Notes: generated by a model from the letters alone, not told the origin. A stretch of DNA of 64,000 nucleotides from Cellulomonas sp. 73-145 (GCA_001898185.1 MKTI01000013.1:248001-312000), one strand, 5' to 3'. Positions 20,467 through 29,514 are shown, counted from the stretch's first letter. Numbers and translations are program-made.

Positions 20467-21066
20467 ATGTCGGAGCCTGCCGTCACCGGCACGGCGCGCC
20501 GCGCGCTTCTCGTGGTCGACGTCCAGCCGACCTTCTGCGAGGGCGGCGCCCTGCCCGTCACGGGAGGGAACGCGACGGCTCAGGCCATCGCCGACTACGC
20601 CGCTGCCCACCGCGACCGGTACGCCCTGGTGGTCACCACGCAGGACTGGCACGTGAAGCCCGGCCACCACTTCTCGGAGGCGCCCGACTTCGTCGACACC
20701 TGGCCGCCGCACGGCGTCGCGGGCACCGCCGAGGCGGAGCTGCACCCGGCGCTCGCCGGGCTGCACCCGGACGCCAGCGTGCGCAAGGGCGCCTACGCCG
20801 CCGCGTACTCGGGCTTCGAGGGGACCGACGAGGAGGGCCGGACGCTGGCGCGGATCCTGCGCGAGGGCCACATCACGGACGTGGACGTGGTGGGCATCGC
20901 GGAGTCGCACTGCGTGCGGGCCACCACCCTCGACGCCCTGGACCTGGGGCTGCGCGCGCGGCTGCTGACCGACCTGACCGTGCCCGTCACGCCCGAGCAG
21001 GGCGCGGCAGCGCGCGAGGAGATGGTCGCGGCCGGTGCGCAGCTGGTGACCAGCGCTCAGGCCTGA
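20467..21066 (+). CDS. pncA: Nicotinamidase (isochorismatase family)
   Basis: A 199-residue cysteine hydrolase that deamidates nicotinamide to nicotinate for NAD salvage. The triad is visible: Asp18 in LLVVDVQPTF, Lys in ASVRKGAYAAAYSGFEG, Cys in GIAESHCVRATTLDA. Metal-site residues occur in TTQDWHVKPGHHF. ATG at 20467 is preceded by GAGGAGG. The gene stands alone, divergent from amylosucrase. Confidence 0.92.
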   Translation: MSEPAVTGTARRALLVVDVQPTFCEGGALPVTGGNATAQAIADYAAAHRDRYALVVTTQDWHVKPGHHFSEAPDFVDTWPPHGVAGTAEAELHPALAGLHPDASVRKGAYAAAYSGFEGTDEEGRTLARILREGHITDVDVVGIAESHCVRATTLDALDLGLRARLLTDLTVPVTPEQGAAAREEMVAAGAQLVTSAQA

Positions 21067-21099
21067 GCAACGCCTCCACCGGTCGGAGGGGGCCGTCCG

Positions 21100-21972
21100 T
21101 CACCGTGAGCGGGCCGCGAGCGCTGCGGCGTAGAGGTCCCGACGGCCCACACCGGCCGCCGCCGCGACGTCGGACACGGCGTCCTTGAGCCGCTCCCCGG
21201 CGTCGGACCGGGCGAGCACCTCGGCCACCAGCTCCGCGGTGGTGGCGACCGCGCGCGCCGGCGCCCCGCCCACGACGACCACGACCTCGCCGCGCACCTG
21301 ACCCTCCGCGGCCCAGGCCGCGAGCGCGCCGAGGACGTCCCGGCGCACCTCCTCGTACGTCTTGGTCAGCTCGCGGCACACCGCGGCCGGCCGGTCCGCA
21401 CCGAACGCCTCCGCCATCGCGGCGAGCACCTCGGCCACGCGGTGCGGCGCCTCGAAGAACACCATCGTGCGGCGCTCGTCGGCCAGCGCCGCCAGGGCCC
21501 GGGCACGCTCTCCCGGCTTGCGGGGCGGGAAGCCCTCGAACGTGAACCGGTCGGTCGGCAGCCCGGACAGGGCCAGCGCCGTCAGCACCGCGCTCGGCCC
21601 GGGCGCGACGGTGACCGGCAGACCGGCGGCGACGGCGGCGTTCACCAGGCGGAAGCCGGGGTCGGACACCGACGGCATGCCGGCGTCCGAGACCATCAGC
21701 ACCGTCCCGCCGCCCGCCACCACCTCGAGCAGCTCGTCCGCGCGGCTCTGCTCGTTGTGCTCGTGGTGGCTGACCAGCCGGCCGCCGATGTGCACGCCGA
21801 GCCGGGCGGCGAGGTCGCGGGTCCGTCGGGTGTCCTCCGCGGCCACCACGTCGGCCTCGGCCAGCAGCCGGCGCAGCCGGGGTGACGCGTCCTCGCTGTT
21901 GCCGATCGGCGTGGCGGCGAGCACCAGAGCGCCGGTGCCGGCGTTCGGGCGGCGGCCGTCGGGATCGCTCAC
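21100..21972 (-). CDS. rsmI: 16S rRNA (cytidine1402-2'-O)-methyltransferase
   Basis: A 290-residue tetrapyrrole-methylase-fold enzyme. Characteristic blocks are [67 protein letters not shown] and [12 protein letters not shown]. It adds the 2'-O-methyl of C1402 at the ribosomal P site. The last 40 residues form a short helical tail. The gene is divergent from the O-mannosyltransferase, an arrangement conserved across actinobacteria. Confidence 0.95.
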   Translation of the reverse strand: MSDPDGRRPNAGTGALVLAATPIGNSEDASPRLRRLLAEADVVAAEDTRRTRDLAARLGVHIGGRLVSHHEHNEQSRADELLEVVAGGGTVLMVSDAGMPSVSDPGFRLVNAAVAAGLPVTVAPGPSAVLTALALSGLPTDRFTFEGFPPRKPGERARALAALADERRTMVFFEAPHRVAEVLAAMAEAFGADRPAAVCRELTKTYEEVRRDVLGALAAWAAEGQVRGEVVVVVGGAPARAVATTAELVAEVLARSDAGERLKDAVSDVAAAAGVGRRDLYAAALAARSR

Positions 21973-22004
21973 GCGCCCAGCCTCCCATGCTCAGCACCGG
22001 CCCC

Positions 22005-22010
22005 TACGAT
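22005..22010 (+). promoter_or_regulatory. -10 box TACGAT for leaderless pmt
   Basis: TACGAT ends six bases before GTG at 22017, so transcription should begin on the start codon of the mannosyltransferase. Confidence 0.5.
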
Positions 22011-22016
22011 GACCGC

Positions 22017-23807
22017 GTGCCGACCACCGGACGTGACGAGGCGGGCACTCCCGCCCACGGGACCAGGGCGGTCACGCCCGACGACGCACCGGCGACGCCG
22101 CTGCCCGCGCACGAAGCGGGGGCGGCCGACGTCGCCGTGGTGGGTGCTGCCGCGCACCGCGGACGGCACGCGTCCGACGCGGCGGTCGACGAGACGGACG
22201 CCCCCGACGACGACGAGCCGACGCTCCTGCGCCTGCAGCGCCGGCTCTTCTCCGACGCGGCCCTGGCGCTCGATGCCACGCGCCGGGCACGGCTGCTCGG
22301 CTGGCTGCTGCCCCTCGCCGTCACCGCGTTCGGCGGCATCATCCGGTTCTGGCGTCTCGGCGTGCCGCACAACCTCGTGTTCGACGAGACGTACTACGTC
22401 AAAGAGGCGTACTCGATGCTGGTCCGCGGGTACGAGGCCTCGTGGGGCCAGGACCCGAACCCCCGCTTCGAGGCGGGCGACGTCTCGATGCTCCAGGTCG
22501 ACCCCGAGTACGTGGTGCACCCCCCGGTCGGCAAGTGGATGATCGCGCTCGGCATCCAGCTGGGCGGCGGCGTGACCAGCTCGTTCGCCTGGCGGCTGTC
22601 GGTGGCGGTGTGCGGCACGCTGGCGATCCTGATGATCGCCCGGATCGGGCGGCGGCTGTTCGCGTCCACGGCCCTCGGCACGTTGGCCGGGCTGTTCCTC
22701 GCCGTCGACGGGCAGGCGATCGTGCACTCCCGGGTCAGCCTGCTGGACCCGTTCCTCATGTTCTTCTGCCTCGCGGCGTTCGGCTTCCTGCTGCTCGACC
22801 GGGACCAGGCCCGGCACCGGTTGGCCGTGCGGGCGGCGGCGGTGCTCGACTCGGGCGGGCAGCTCGGTGACGGGCCCGGGCTCGGCATCCGGTGGTGGCG
22901 GCTGGCCGCGGCGGTGTCCCTCGGGCTGGCGATCGGCACCAAGTGGTCCGGGATGTACTTCCTGGCGCTGTTCGGGTTGATGTCCGTCGCGTGGGACATG
23001 AGCGCGCGCCGGGCCGTGGGGGTGCGGCACTGGGTGCGGGCCGGGGTCGTGCGCGACGGCGTGGTGGCCGGCGTCTCGATGGTGCTGATCTCGGCGGCGG
23101 TGTACCTGGCCAGCTGGACCGGGTGGTTCCTGTCGAAGGACGGCTGGGGCAGGCAGTGGGCCGCCGAGAACCCCGGTCAGGGGGTGCAGTGGCTGCCGCC
23201 CGCGCTGCGCAGCCTGTGGAAGTACCACCAGGACATGTGGCACTTCCACGTGACGCTCGAGACGCCGCACGCCTACCAGGCGAACCCGCTCGGTTGGATC
23301 GTGCAGTGGCGCGCCACGTCGTACTTCTACCCGACGGACATCTCCGGGCTGCAGGGCAGCGCCGCCCTGCACGCGTGCGGTGCCAAGGCCTGCTCCCAGG
23401 CGATCACCGCGCTCGGCAACCCGCTGATCTGGTGGGGCGGGGCGGCCGCGGCGCTGGTCGCCGTCTTCTGGCTGATCCGGTTCCGGGACTGGCGGGCCGG
23501 GGCCGTGCTCTCCGGCATCGTCGCCGGCTGGTTCCCCTGGTTCATGTACATGCACCGCACGATCTTCACGTTCTACTCGGTGGCGTTCGTGCCGTGGGTG
23601 GTGCTGACCCTCGTCTACCTGCTCGGCCTGCTGATCGGACCGCAGACCCCCGGCGAGGAGCGCAGCAGGTCGCTCGCCATCGTGTGGGTGTCAGCGTTCG
23701 CCACGCTGGTGGTGGCGGTCGGCGCGTTCTTCTACCCGGTGTGGACCGCCTGGGTGATCCCCTACGACCAGTGGCACCTGCGGATGTGGCTGCAGAGCTG
23801 GGTGTAG
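22017..23807 (+). CDS. pmt: Polyprenyl-phosphate-mannose:protein O-mannosyltransferase
   Basis: A GT39 family membrane enzyme, 596 residues, that moves mannose from polyprenol phosphate to Ser/Thr of secreted proteins. After an 85-residue acidic cytoplasmic tail comes the first helix, followed by the catalytic loop VFDETYYVKEAYSMLVRG with the Asp-Glu pair. VHPPVGKWMIALG, KWSGMYFLALFGLM and the large loop with SLWKYHQDMWHFH are all family features. About eleven membrane helices are present. The start is GTG at 22017. It likely glycosylates Sec-exported proteins; the Ala/Pro/Thr-rich wall proteins of this window are possible substrates. Confidence 0.94.
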   Translation: MPTTGRDEAGTPAHGTRAVTPDDAPATPLPAHEAGAADVAVVGAAAHRGRHASDAAVDETDAPDDDEPTLLRLQRRLFSDAALALDATRRARLLGWLLPLAVTAFGGIIRFWRLGVPHNLVFDETYYVKEAYSMLVRGYEASWGQDPNPRFEAGDVSMLQVDPEYVVHPPVGKWMIALGIQLGGGVTSSFAWRLSVAVCGTLAILMIARIGRRLFASTALGTLAGLFLAVDGQAIVHSRVSLLDPFLMFFCLAAFGFLLLDRDQARHRLAVRAAAVLDSGGQLGDGPGLGIRWWRLAAAVSLGLAIGTKWSGMYFLALFGLMSVAWDMSARRAVGVRHWVRAGVVRDGVVAGVSMVLISAAVYLASWTGWFLSKDGWGRQWAAENPGQGVQWLPPALRSLWKYHQDMWHFHVTLETPHAYQANPLGWIVQWRATSYFYPTDISGLQGSAALHACGAKACSQAITALGNPLIWWGGAAAALVAVFWLIRFRDWRAGAVLSGIVAGWFPWFMYMHRTIFTFYSVAFVPWVVLTLVYLLGLLIGPQTPGEERSRSLAIVWVSAFATLVVAVGAFFYPVWTAWVIPYDQWHLRMWLQSWV

Positions 23808-23864
23808 CCGTCGGGCCGGCCGGGCCGGCCGGGCTGGGCGCCGGGCTGGCCGGCTCGCCTCGCG

Positions 23865-25394
23865 TCAGCGCTGCCAGTCGACCTGCGGGGACGGGTACCA
23901 GCTGAGCTCCGCGGCGTCCCACCGGGCGCCGAGCGCGGCCACCCGGGTGCGGAAGTCCTCCCAGTCGCGCCGGTCCGGTGCCGACCACGCCACCTCGGCG
24001 ACCGCCGCGAGCCGCGGCAGCAGCATGGTGGTCAGGTCGTCCAACGTGCGCAGCGTCTCGGTCCACACCGCCGCCTCGACGCCCAGCACCGCCTCGGCGG
24101 GCAGCCCCGGCAGCAGCGTGGCGGGCTCCCAGTCGTAGGAGTCGCGCAGCTCCACGTGGCCGGCCCACTCGAGGCCCAGCGGGTAGCCGGGGTGGTACTT
24201 CATGTCGAGGTAGGTCCGGTCGCCGGGCGACAGCAGCAGGCGGGCGCCGGCCGCGCCCGCGGCGACGAACGGTGCAGGATCGGCGTGCACGTCCCAGTAC
24301 TGGACCACGGTGCCGGGCTCGAGCGGGGTGGTGGCGATCTCCTGCCAGCCGACCACCTGCTTGCCGGCCGCCCGGACGGCCGCGGCGGCGGTGCCGACCA
24401 GGGCGGCGTACTCGTCGGACGCCATGCCCTGCACCTCGTCGCCGCCGATGTGCACGTACGAGCCAGGTGTCATGGCGGCGACGTCGCGGAACACGTCGTG
24501 CAGGAAGGCGTCGGTGGCGGGCAGGGCCGCCGTGAGGCGGCTGAAGCCGACGTCGATGCCGAGGTACTCGTCGGTCGGCCGGCCGGACGGGGAGAGCTCG
24601 CCGTAGGCGTGCAGCGCCGCGTTGACGTGCCCCGGGACGTCGAGCTCCGGGACGACGACGATGCCGCGGGCGGCGGCGTGCGCCACCAGACGGGCGTAGT
24701 CCTCAGCGGTGTAGTGGCCGCCCGGGTCGCCGCCGACCGAGGCGCCCGACGACCGGCGGACCAGCTCTGGCCGCGACGGCAGGTCGATGCGCCACGCCTG
24801 GTCGTCCGTCAGGTGCAGGTGCAGCACGTTGAGCTTGTGGTCGGCCATCAGGTCGATGACGACGTCGAGGTCGGCGACACGGACGAAGTGCCGGGCCACG
24901 TCGATGGACAGGCCCCGCCAGGTGAACCTCGGGGCGTCGACGACCAGCACGGCCGGCAGTGTCCAAGCGCCCCCGGACGTACCGGTCAGCAGCTGGGCCA
25001 GGGTGGTGACGGCGTGGCCGAGGCCGGCCGGGGTGCGGGCGTCCACGTCCACCCCGTCGGCGTGCACGTGCAGGCGGTACGCCTCCGCACCGGCAGGCAG
25101 CTCCTCGTCGGACTCGCCCGTGGGGAGGGTTGGCAACGCCTCCTCCCCGCCGGCCGGATCCGTGGGCGGGTACCGCTCGTCGTCAGCCGGCCCGAGGAGA
25201 CGGAGCCGGAAAGCCGCAGCGTCGGGTGCGGCGGTGGCCCGCACCGACCCGCCGACCAGCGTGGCCAGGCGCTCCGCGGCCTCCCGGGCGGCGGGGTCAG
25301 GGGCCACCACGGCGATGCCGGGGACCAGCACGAACGGCTGGTCGGACAGCTGCTGCAGCCGGAGCGGACGGGGGACGACGGCGGGTCCGGTCAC
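23865..25394 (-). CDS. Beta-N-acetylhexosaminidase (GH20)
   Basis: A 509-residue glycosidase. The N-terminal GH20b-type domain is followed by the TIM barrel with RGLSIDVARHFV, HLHLTDDQAWRIDL, VVPELDVPGHVNAAL and the catalytic pair in YVHIGGDEVQGM (Asp-Glu, substrate-assisted mechanism). There is no signal peptide, so it may act on imported chitobiose or wall fragments. GTG at 25394 is chosen because TAGCGT lies exactly seven bases upstream; another GTG at 25403 overlaps that box. It is convergent with pmt. Confidence 0.92.
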   Translation of the reverse strand: MTGPAVVPRPLRLQQLSDQPFVLVPGIAVVAPDPAAREAAERLATLVGGSVRATAAPDAAAFRLRLLGPADDERYPPTDPAGGEEALPTLPTGESDEELPAGAEAYRLHVHADGVDVDARTPAGLGHAVTTLAQLLTGTSGGAWTLPAVLVVDAPRFTWRGLSIDVARHFVRVADLDVVIDLMADHKLNVLHLHLTDDQAWRIDLPSRPELVRRSSGASVGGDPGGHYTAEDYARLVAHAAARGIVVVPELDVPGHVNAALHAYGELSPSGRPTDEYLGIDVGFSRLTAALPATDAFLHDVFRDVAAMTPGSYVHIGGDEVQGMASDEYAALVGTAAAAVRAAGKQVVGWQEIATTPLEPGTVVQYWDVHADPAPFVAAGAAGARLLLSPGDRTYLDMKYHPGYPLGLEWAGHVELRDSYDWEPATLLPGLPAEAVLGVEAAVWTETLRTLDDLTTMLLPRLAAVAEVAWSAPDRRDWEDFRTRVAALGARWDAAELSWYPSPQVDWQR

Positions 25395-25452
25395 GTGCGG
25401 CACGCTACCGACGAGGCAGGGCTGGCGTGCCGCAGCCGCGCGGTGGTGGAGG

Positions 25453-25650
25453 TCAGCCGCGGTGAGATGCGACGGGGGCGCTCGGGGTGGGCCTGCTCGT
25501 GGCGCGCGGGTCGGGGGTGGCCGGCGTGGCGCCGAGCAGCTCGATCGCGGTGTCGACCACCGCAGCGCGGCGGGCTGGTCGACGCGGGCCCCGGCCAGGG
25601 CTGCGACGACCGGGGCCGCAGGCGATACCGAACCGATCGGTCCAGTACAT
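25453..25650 (-). pseudogene. Possible decayed tetR remnant
   Basis: In this frame PARRAAVVDTAIELLGATPA resembles the first helix of a TetR regulator (R-x-x-VVDTAIELLG), but the following text is Pro/Arg/Ala-rich and a stop comes after about 65 codons, with no recognition helix or ligand domain. It is divergent from the DUF1304 gene, where its regulator would be expected, and a duplicated operator palindrome lies just in front. I read it as the surviving 5' end of a lost regulator; a chance match is possible. Confidence 0.3.
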
Positions 25651-25665
25651 TGTGTACCGATCGGT
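25632..25665 (+). promoter_or_regulatory. Paired operator ACCGATCGGT x2 flanking a -10-like box
   Basis: Two identical ten-base palindromes, ACCGATCGGT, occupy 25632-25641 and 25656-25665 (centres 24 bases apart). Each is extended by an A or T on its outer side. TACATT, a plausible -10, lies between them at 25646-25651. The arrangement looks like a TetR-type operator that represses the DUF1304 gene starting at 25683. The local AT content exceeds that of the surroundings. Confidence 0.65.
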
Positions 25666-25682
25666 TCACAAACAACGGAAGC

Positions 25683-26084
25683 ATGGAGGCGGTCGTCATG
25701 GTGGTCGTCGGGCTCGTCCTCTGCTCGCTCGCGGCGCTGGTGCACGTGTACGTCTTCGTGCTCGAGTCCCTCGTCTGGACCGGGCCGCGGGCCCGCGCCA
25801 CGTTCGGCACCACGCCCGACGAGGCTGCCGCCACGAGGGCGCTCGCCTTCAACCAGGGCTTCTACAACCTGTTCCTCGTGGTGGAGATAACACTCGGCGT
25901 GGTGCTGGTCGCGGCCGGTCACGCCGCCGTCGGGGCGACGCTGGTGCTGGTCGGCGCCGGGTCGATGGTCGCCGCCGGGCTGGTGCTGCTGGCGTCCGAC
26001 CGTTCGAAGGCCCGCGCCGCGCTCGTCCAGCTGGTCCCGCCGCTGCTCGGGATCGTCGCGCTCGTCGTCGGCCTCCTCGCCTGA
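25683..26084 (+). CDS. DUF1304 family membrane protein
   Basis: A 133-residue protein with four predicted helices. The family pattern is clear: LVHVYVFVLESLVWTGPRARATFG, then ALAFNQGFYNLFLVV, with NQGxYN as the hallmark. Function is unknown; members are often next to TetR regulators. The start is ATG at 25683 after GGAAG; ATG at 25698 is an alternative. It probably answers to a repressor binding the paired palindrome upstream. Confidence 0.88.
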   Translation: MEAVVMVVVGLVLCSLAALVHVYVFVLESLVWTGPRARATFGTTPDEAAATRALAFNQGFYNLFLVVEITLGVVLVAAGHAAVGATLVLVGAGSMVAAGLVLLASDRSKARAALVQLVPPLLGIVALVVGLLA

Positions 26085-26230
26085 CGCCTCTCCCTTCCCA
26101 CCCCTGCTCCACCGGCCTTCGGAGGTCCCCCGGCATCGAGCACACGCTGGACGCGCTGCTGGCGACGATGCGCGGCTCGCTCCCGGCCCGGTGGGAATAG
26201 TCCCTGGTCGGCGGCGAGTTGGGTCCTGGC

Positions 26231-26887
26231 GTGAGCGAACCCCTGACGATCGACATCTGGTCCGACGTCGCCTGCCCGTGGTGCTACATCGGCAAGCGGC
26301 ACCTCGAGCAGGGGCTGGCGGCCCTCGGCGCCGATGCGCCTGACGTGCGGATCGAGTACCACTCGTTCGAGCTCGCGCCCGACACCCCGGTGGACTTCGC
26401 CGGGTCGGAGGTCGACTTCCTCGTCGGGGCCAAGGGTCTGCCGCGCCAGCAGGTGCTCACGATGCTGGACCGGGTGACCGGTGTGGCGGCGGAGGCCGGG
26501 CTCACCTACGACTTCGACCGGCTGCAGCACACGAAGACGCTCAAGGCGCACGAGCTGCTGCACTTCGCCAAGGCGCACGGCCGGCAGCTGGAGCTCGAGG
26601 AGCGACTGTTCCGGGCGTACTTCACCGAGGGCGTGCACGTGGGTCGGCTCGACGAGCTGGTGCGGCTGGCCGAGGAGGCCGGGCTGGACGGGTCCGCGGC
26701 TCGGGAGGCGCTGGAGTCCGGTCGGTACGCCGACGACGTCCAGGAGGACATCGACCGCGCTCGGCAGCTCGGGATCACCGGTGTGCCCTTCTTCGTGCTC
26801 GACGGGAAGTACGGCGTGTCGGGCGCCCAGCCCGCCGAGGTGTTCGCGCAGGCGTTGAGCCAGGTCGCGGCGGAGCGCGCAGCGTGA
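26231..26887 (+). CDS. DsbA family oxidoreductase (FrnE-like)
   Basis: A 218-residue cytoplasmic thioredoxin-fold protein with active site CPWC in SDVACPWCYIGKRHLEQ. The helical insertion is followed by FFVLDGKYGVSGAQPAEVF with the cis-Pro in GVPFF, as in the FrnE/DsbA-like subgroup. It probably reduces or isomerises disulfides or handles glutathione/mycothiol-type substrates. The start is GTG at 26231. Its stop overlaps the start of the next short gene (GTGA), so the two are coupled. Confidence 0.9.
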   Translation: MSEPLTIDIWSDVACPWCYIGKRHLEQGLAALGADAPDVRIEYHSFELAPDTPVDFAGSEVDFLVGAKGLPRQQVLTMLDRVTGVAAEAGLTYDFDRLQHTKTLKAHELLHFAKAHGRQLELEERLFRAYFTEGVHVGRLDELVRLAEEAGLDGSAAREALESGRYADDVQEDIDRARQLGITGVPFFVLDGKYGVSGAQPAEVFAQALSQVAAERAA

Positions 26888-27093
26888 GCGGCGGCTCTGA
26901 GCTGCGCGGCGCAGCCACCGAGACCCCGACTTCCTCGCTGCTCGGCAGCGGTGCCGGGCTCGTCATGATCGAGACGCACGGGCCGGCGTTGGTGTGTGCC
27001 GACGGTGTCTGCGCGCCCGCCGATGCCGACGACCCTCTCGCCGCGGCGGCCCAGGGCCCGGCCGACGACGAGCTGGCCAACTCGGCTCAGTAG
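26884..27093 (+). CDS. Small protein coupled to the DsbA/FrnE-like gene
   Basis: A 69-residue open frame whose GTG start overlaps the stop of the FrnE-like gene by four bases. It is acidic and Ala-rich with a central LVMIETHGPALVCADGVCAP segment, so it has two cysteines spaced C-x4-C. There is no signal peptide or membrane helix. I do not recognise it. Coupled translation with a disulfide oxidoreductase suggests a small redox partner or substrate, which is speculative. Confidence 0.5.
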   Translation: MSGGSELRGAATETPTSSLLGSGAGLVMIETHGPALVCADGVCAPADADDPLAAAAQGPADDELANSAQ

Positions 27094-27182
27094 CTGCTCC
27101 GGTAGCGCCTCACGAGAACGGTGGCGCGGTGACCCGCCGCCGCGGCCAGGGCTGTGCCCGAAGCGTCGCGCGTGGCACCACG

Positions 27183-28883
27183 TCAGAACGGTGGTGTGTC
27201 GGGGTAGCCGGCGGTGTGGCCGCCGGGTGGTCCGCCCTTGCCGGGTGGTGAGTCGATGCCGGGTGGTTGGTCGATGCCGGGTGGTCGTGCCGCTCCGGGT
27301 GCGGGTGGTGGCCACAGGGTGGTGGCGGGGTGGGTGGCGTAGTGCCGCCCGGTGGGCGAGTGCCAGTCCAGGGTGCCGTCGGGATGGTGGGTGACCCGCC
27401 AGCCGGCCTGGTGCTTGAGGCGGTGGTGCTTGCGGCACAGGCACGCCAGGTTGGTCAGGTCGGTGGTACCGGCGTGCGCCCAGGCGGTGGAGTGGTCGAT
27501 GTCGCAGCGTGCGGCGCGGCGCCGGCAACCGGGGAACCGGCAGGTGGCATCGCGCAGCTGCACGGCGCGGCGCAGGTCGGCCGGGACGATGTACTGCTGG
27601 CGGCCCACGGACAGCACGGCCCCGGTCTCGGGGTGGGTCAGCACCCGGGTGAACGTCGGGGCGTTGGCGCACAGCGCCCGGGCGGTGTCGATGTCGACGG
27701 GTCCGAACCCGTCCAGCTCGGCCGGCTCGTCACCGTGACCGAGCAGGGTCAGCACCGGCACGGTCAGCACCACCTGCGGCACGATCCCCCGCACCCACGA
27801 CGGCACGCCCGTGCCGGTGGGCACCTCGCGCGCGCGGTCGACCGCACCTGACGCACCGCGAGCCTCCCCAGCAGCGCCTGCATCCACCACCTCAGCGGCC
27901 GTGCCGGCGTCCGGGACCGCACTGGCCCCGTCAGCCTGAGGAAGCCCCGCGTGCCCGACGTGGTCGCCGGAGTGCGCGGCTGCTGCGAGGTCACCGTCGC
28001 TGGGCCGGTGCTCGGCGCTGTCGGGGGTCAGCAGCAGGTCGCACAGGACGTCGGCGCGGAGCTGGGGCAGCGTGCGGCTCTCGTCCGGGCCGGTGACGGC
28101 CGCGGCCAGGTCGTCGATGCGGTGCAGCACCCCCATCGCGGCGGCGGCCGGCAGCAGGGCGGTCAACCAGCACAGGTCCTCGTCAGCCGGGCTGACGTCG
28201 ACGAACCGGTCACCGGCCACCCGGGCACGCTCCTCATGCGTGCGCGGTGCATGCCGGGCCCGCCAGCGGTGAGCCGCCGCCCGCAGCTGCGGGGCCGTCA
28301 CCGCGATGGCCCGGCCGGCCAACGCCGCATCCGCCGCCGCGAGGACCTCGCGGTCCTCGACCCCGTGGAACACGTCCAGCACGGCGCCGACATGAGCGCC
28401 GGACAGCTGCCCGGCCAGGTGCGCGGCGTGCAACCGGGGAAATGCGGCCAGCATCGTGATCCGGGTCAGCCGACGCGCCAACGTGCCCTCCGGGACGTGC
28501 AGGGAGGCGGCCAGCTCGGCCAGCATCCCCCGCGCACCCCACTCCCGCCGCCGGCCCGCGTCCCGCTCCCCGCAGCGGGCCGCCAGCTCGCCCGCCCCCC
28601 ACAGGTAGGTCGCCGCCAACCTGTCGTCGAACCGGGCCGCCGCCGTCGTCACGTCTCGCGCCTGATCCACCAGTTCTGCCAGCTCGAGACCCAGCGGGTC
28701 CGACCACTCGTCGACCAGCAGGTCACCGGACAGGAAGGCGACCGTCGCCGTCATCGACGGCCGGTCCCCACCCACCGTCCGAGCACCGGCGCCGCACGCC
28801 ACCGCGTCCGTCGGCCCTGGAAGCGGCAATGGCAGCGGCAATGGCGCGACGCCACGTCCGCGTCCCACCGCCACCAGCTCCAT
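27183..28883 (-). CDS. DUF222/HNH endonuclease domain protein
   Basis: An actinobacterial 13E12-type protein of about 566 residues. The N-terminal two-thirds are the helical DUF222 region (LAARCGERDAGRRREWGARGMLAELAASL...). An Ala/Gly/Asp-rich insertion of about 60 residues splits it. The C-terminal HNH nuclease reads CRFPGCRRRAARCDIDHSTAWAHAGTTDLTNLACLCRKHH, with CxxxC/CxxxxH metal ligands and the IDH catalytic centre. It ends in a Pro/Gly-rich tail containing PPGIDQPPGIDSPPG. The start is uncertain (28883, 28754 or 28952). These genes occur in many near-copies in actinobacteria and are often linked to mobile or repeat elements. Confidence 0.85.
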   Translation of the reverse strand: MELVAVGRGRGVAPLPLPLPLPGPTDAVACGAGARTVGGDRPSMTATVAFLSGDLLVDEWSDPLGLELAELVDQARDVTTAAARFDDRLAATYLWGAGELAARCGERDAGRRREWGARGMLAELAASLHVPEGTLARRLTRITMLAAFPRLHAAHLAGQLSGAHVGAVLDVFHGVEDREVLAAADAALAGRAIAVTAPQLRAAAHRWRARHAPRTHEERARVAGDRFVDVSPADEDLCWLTALLPAAAAMGVLHRIDDLAAAVTGPDESRTLPQLRADVLCDLLLTPDSAEHRPSDGDLAAAAHSGDHVGHAGLPQADGASAVPDAGTAAEVVDAGAAGEARGASGAVDRAREVPTGTGVPSWVRGIVPQVVLTVPVLTLLGHGDEPAELDGFGPVDIDTARALCANAPTFTRVLTHPETGAVLSVGRQQYIVPADLRRAVQLRDATCRFPGCRRRAARCDIDHSTAWAHAGTTDLTNLACLCRKHHRLKHQAGWRVTHHPDGTLDWHSPTGRHYATHPATTLWPPPAPGAARPPGIDQPPGIDSPPGKGGPPGGHTAGYPDTPPF

Positions 28884-29159
28884 GACCCCATCCCACCACC
28901 GACCACTGACACGACCCGACGCAGAGAAATGAGCCCTGACCTGCACCGACATCCACAAGCGACGCACCTGTGGACGCCTCAGCAGGCCATCGCAGCGACC
29001 GTCACCCTGGCCTCCGCCGTGCGGCCAGCCCTCGCCACCGTGACGTGCCTGCCCCACCACGGCCGACCCCGCGAGCTATCGCTCGACAGGCGGAGCGGGC
29101 CGCCCTGACCTAACTTCGAGGCCGAGGGGCACGCCCCTCGCGACCCCTAGGAGACGACA

Positions 29160-29429
29160 GTGACTGCGACCGGCATCATCAGCGCGATCATCATCGGACT
29201 GATCATCGGAGCCCTCGGCCGCCTTCTTGTCCGCGGCCGTCAGCACATCTCGATCCTCGTGACGATCCTCGTCGGCATCGTCGCTGCCCTGATCGGCAGC
29301 TGGATCGCTTCCCTCCTGCACGTCAACAACACGCCGGGCATCGACTGGATCGAGCTGCTGATCCAGGTGGTGCTCGCCGCGATCGGCGTCTCGCTGGTCT
29401 CGGGTGGCGCCGGTCGCCGTCGCATCTGA
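29160..29429 (+). CDS. GlsB/YeaQ/YmgE family stress membrane protein
   Basis: An 89-residue protein with three hydrophobic helices and glycine-rich turns (IIIGLIIGALGRLLVRG, ILVTILVGIVAALIGSWIASLL, LIQVVLAAIGVSLVSG). This matches the transglycosylase-associated/GlsB family often induced by general stress. GTG at 29160 has AGGAGA four bases before it. The leader contains a small CGAGGGG/CCCCTCG hairpin at 29127-29144. A perfect 16-bp hairpin follows the gene. Confidence 0.85.
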   Translation: MTATGIISAIIIGLIIGALGRLLVRGRQHISILVTILVGIVAALIGSWIASLLHVNNTPGIDWIELLIQVVLAAIGVSLVSGGAGRRRI

Positions 29430-29476
29430 CGGCCCGCACCCACCGCACAGCACGCACACCCGGGCCGAGCCCGGAC

Positions 29477-29514
29477 CACGACGGCGGCTGCCTCTCTCGG
29501 CAGCCGCCGTCGTG
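29477..29514. terminator. Perfect 16-bp hairpin after the GlsB-type gene
   Basis: The arms 29477-29492 and 29499-29514 pair perfectly around a six-base TCTCTC loop. There is no T run. It lies 47 bases after the stop codon of the GlsB-type gene and should act as its terminator. Confidence 0.65.
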
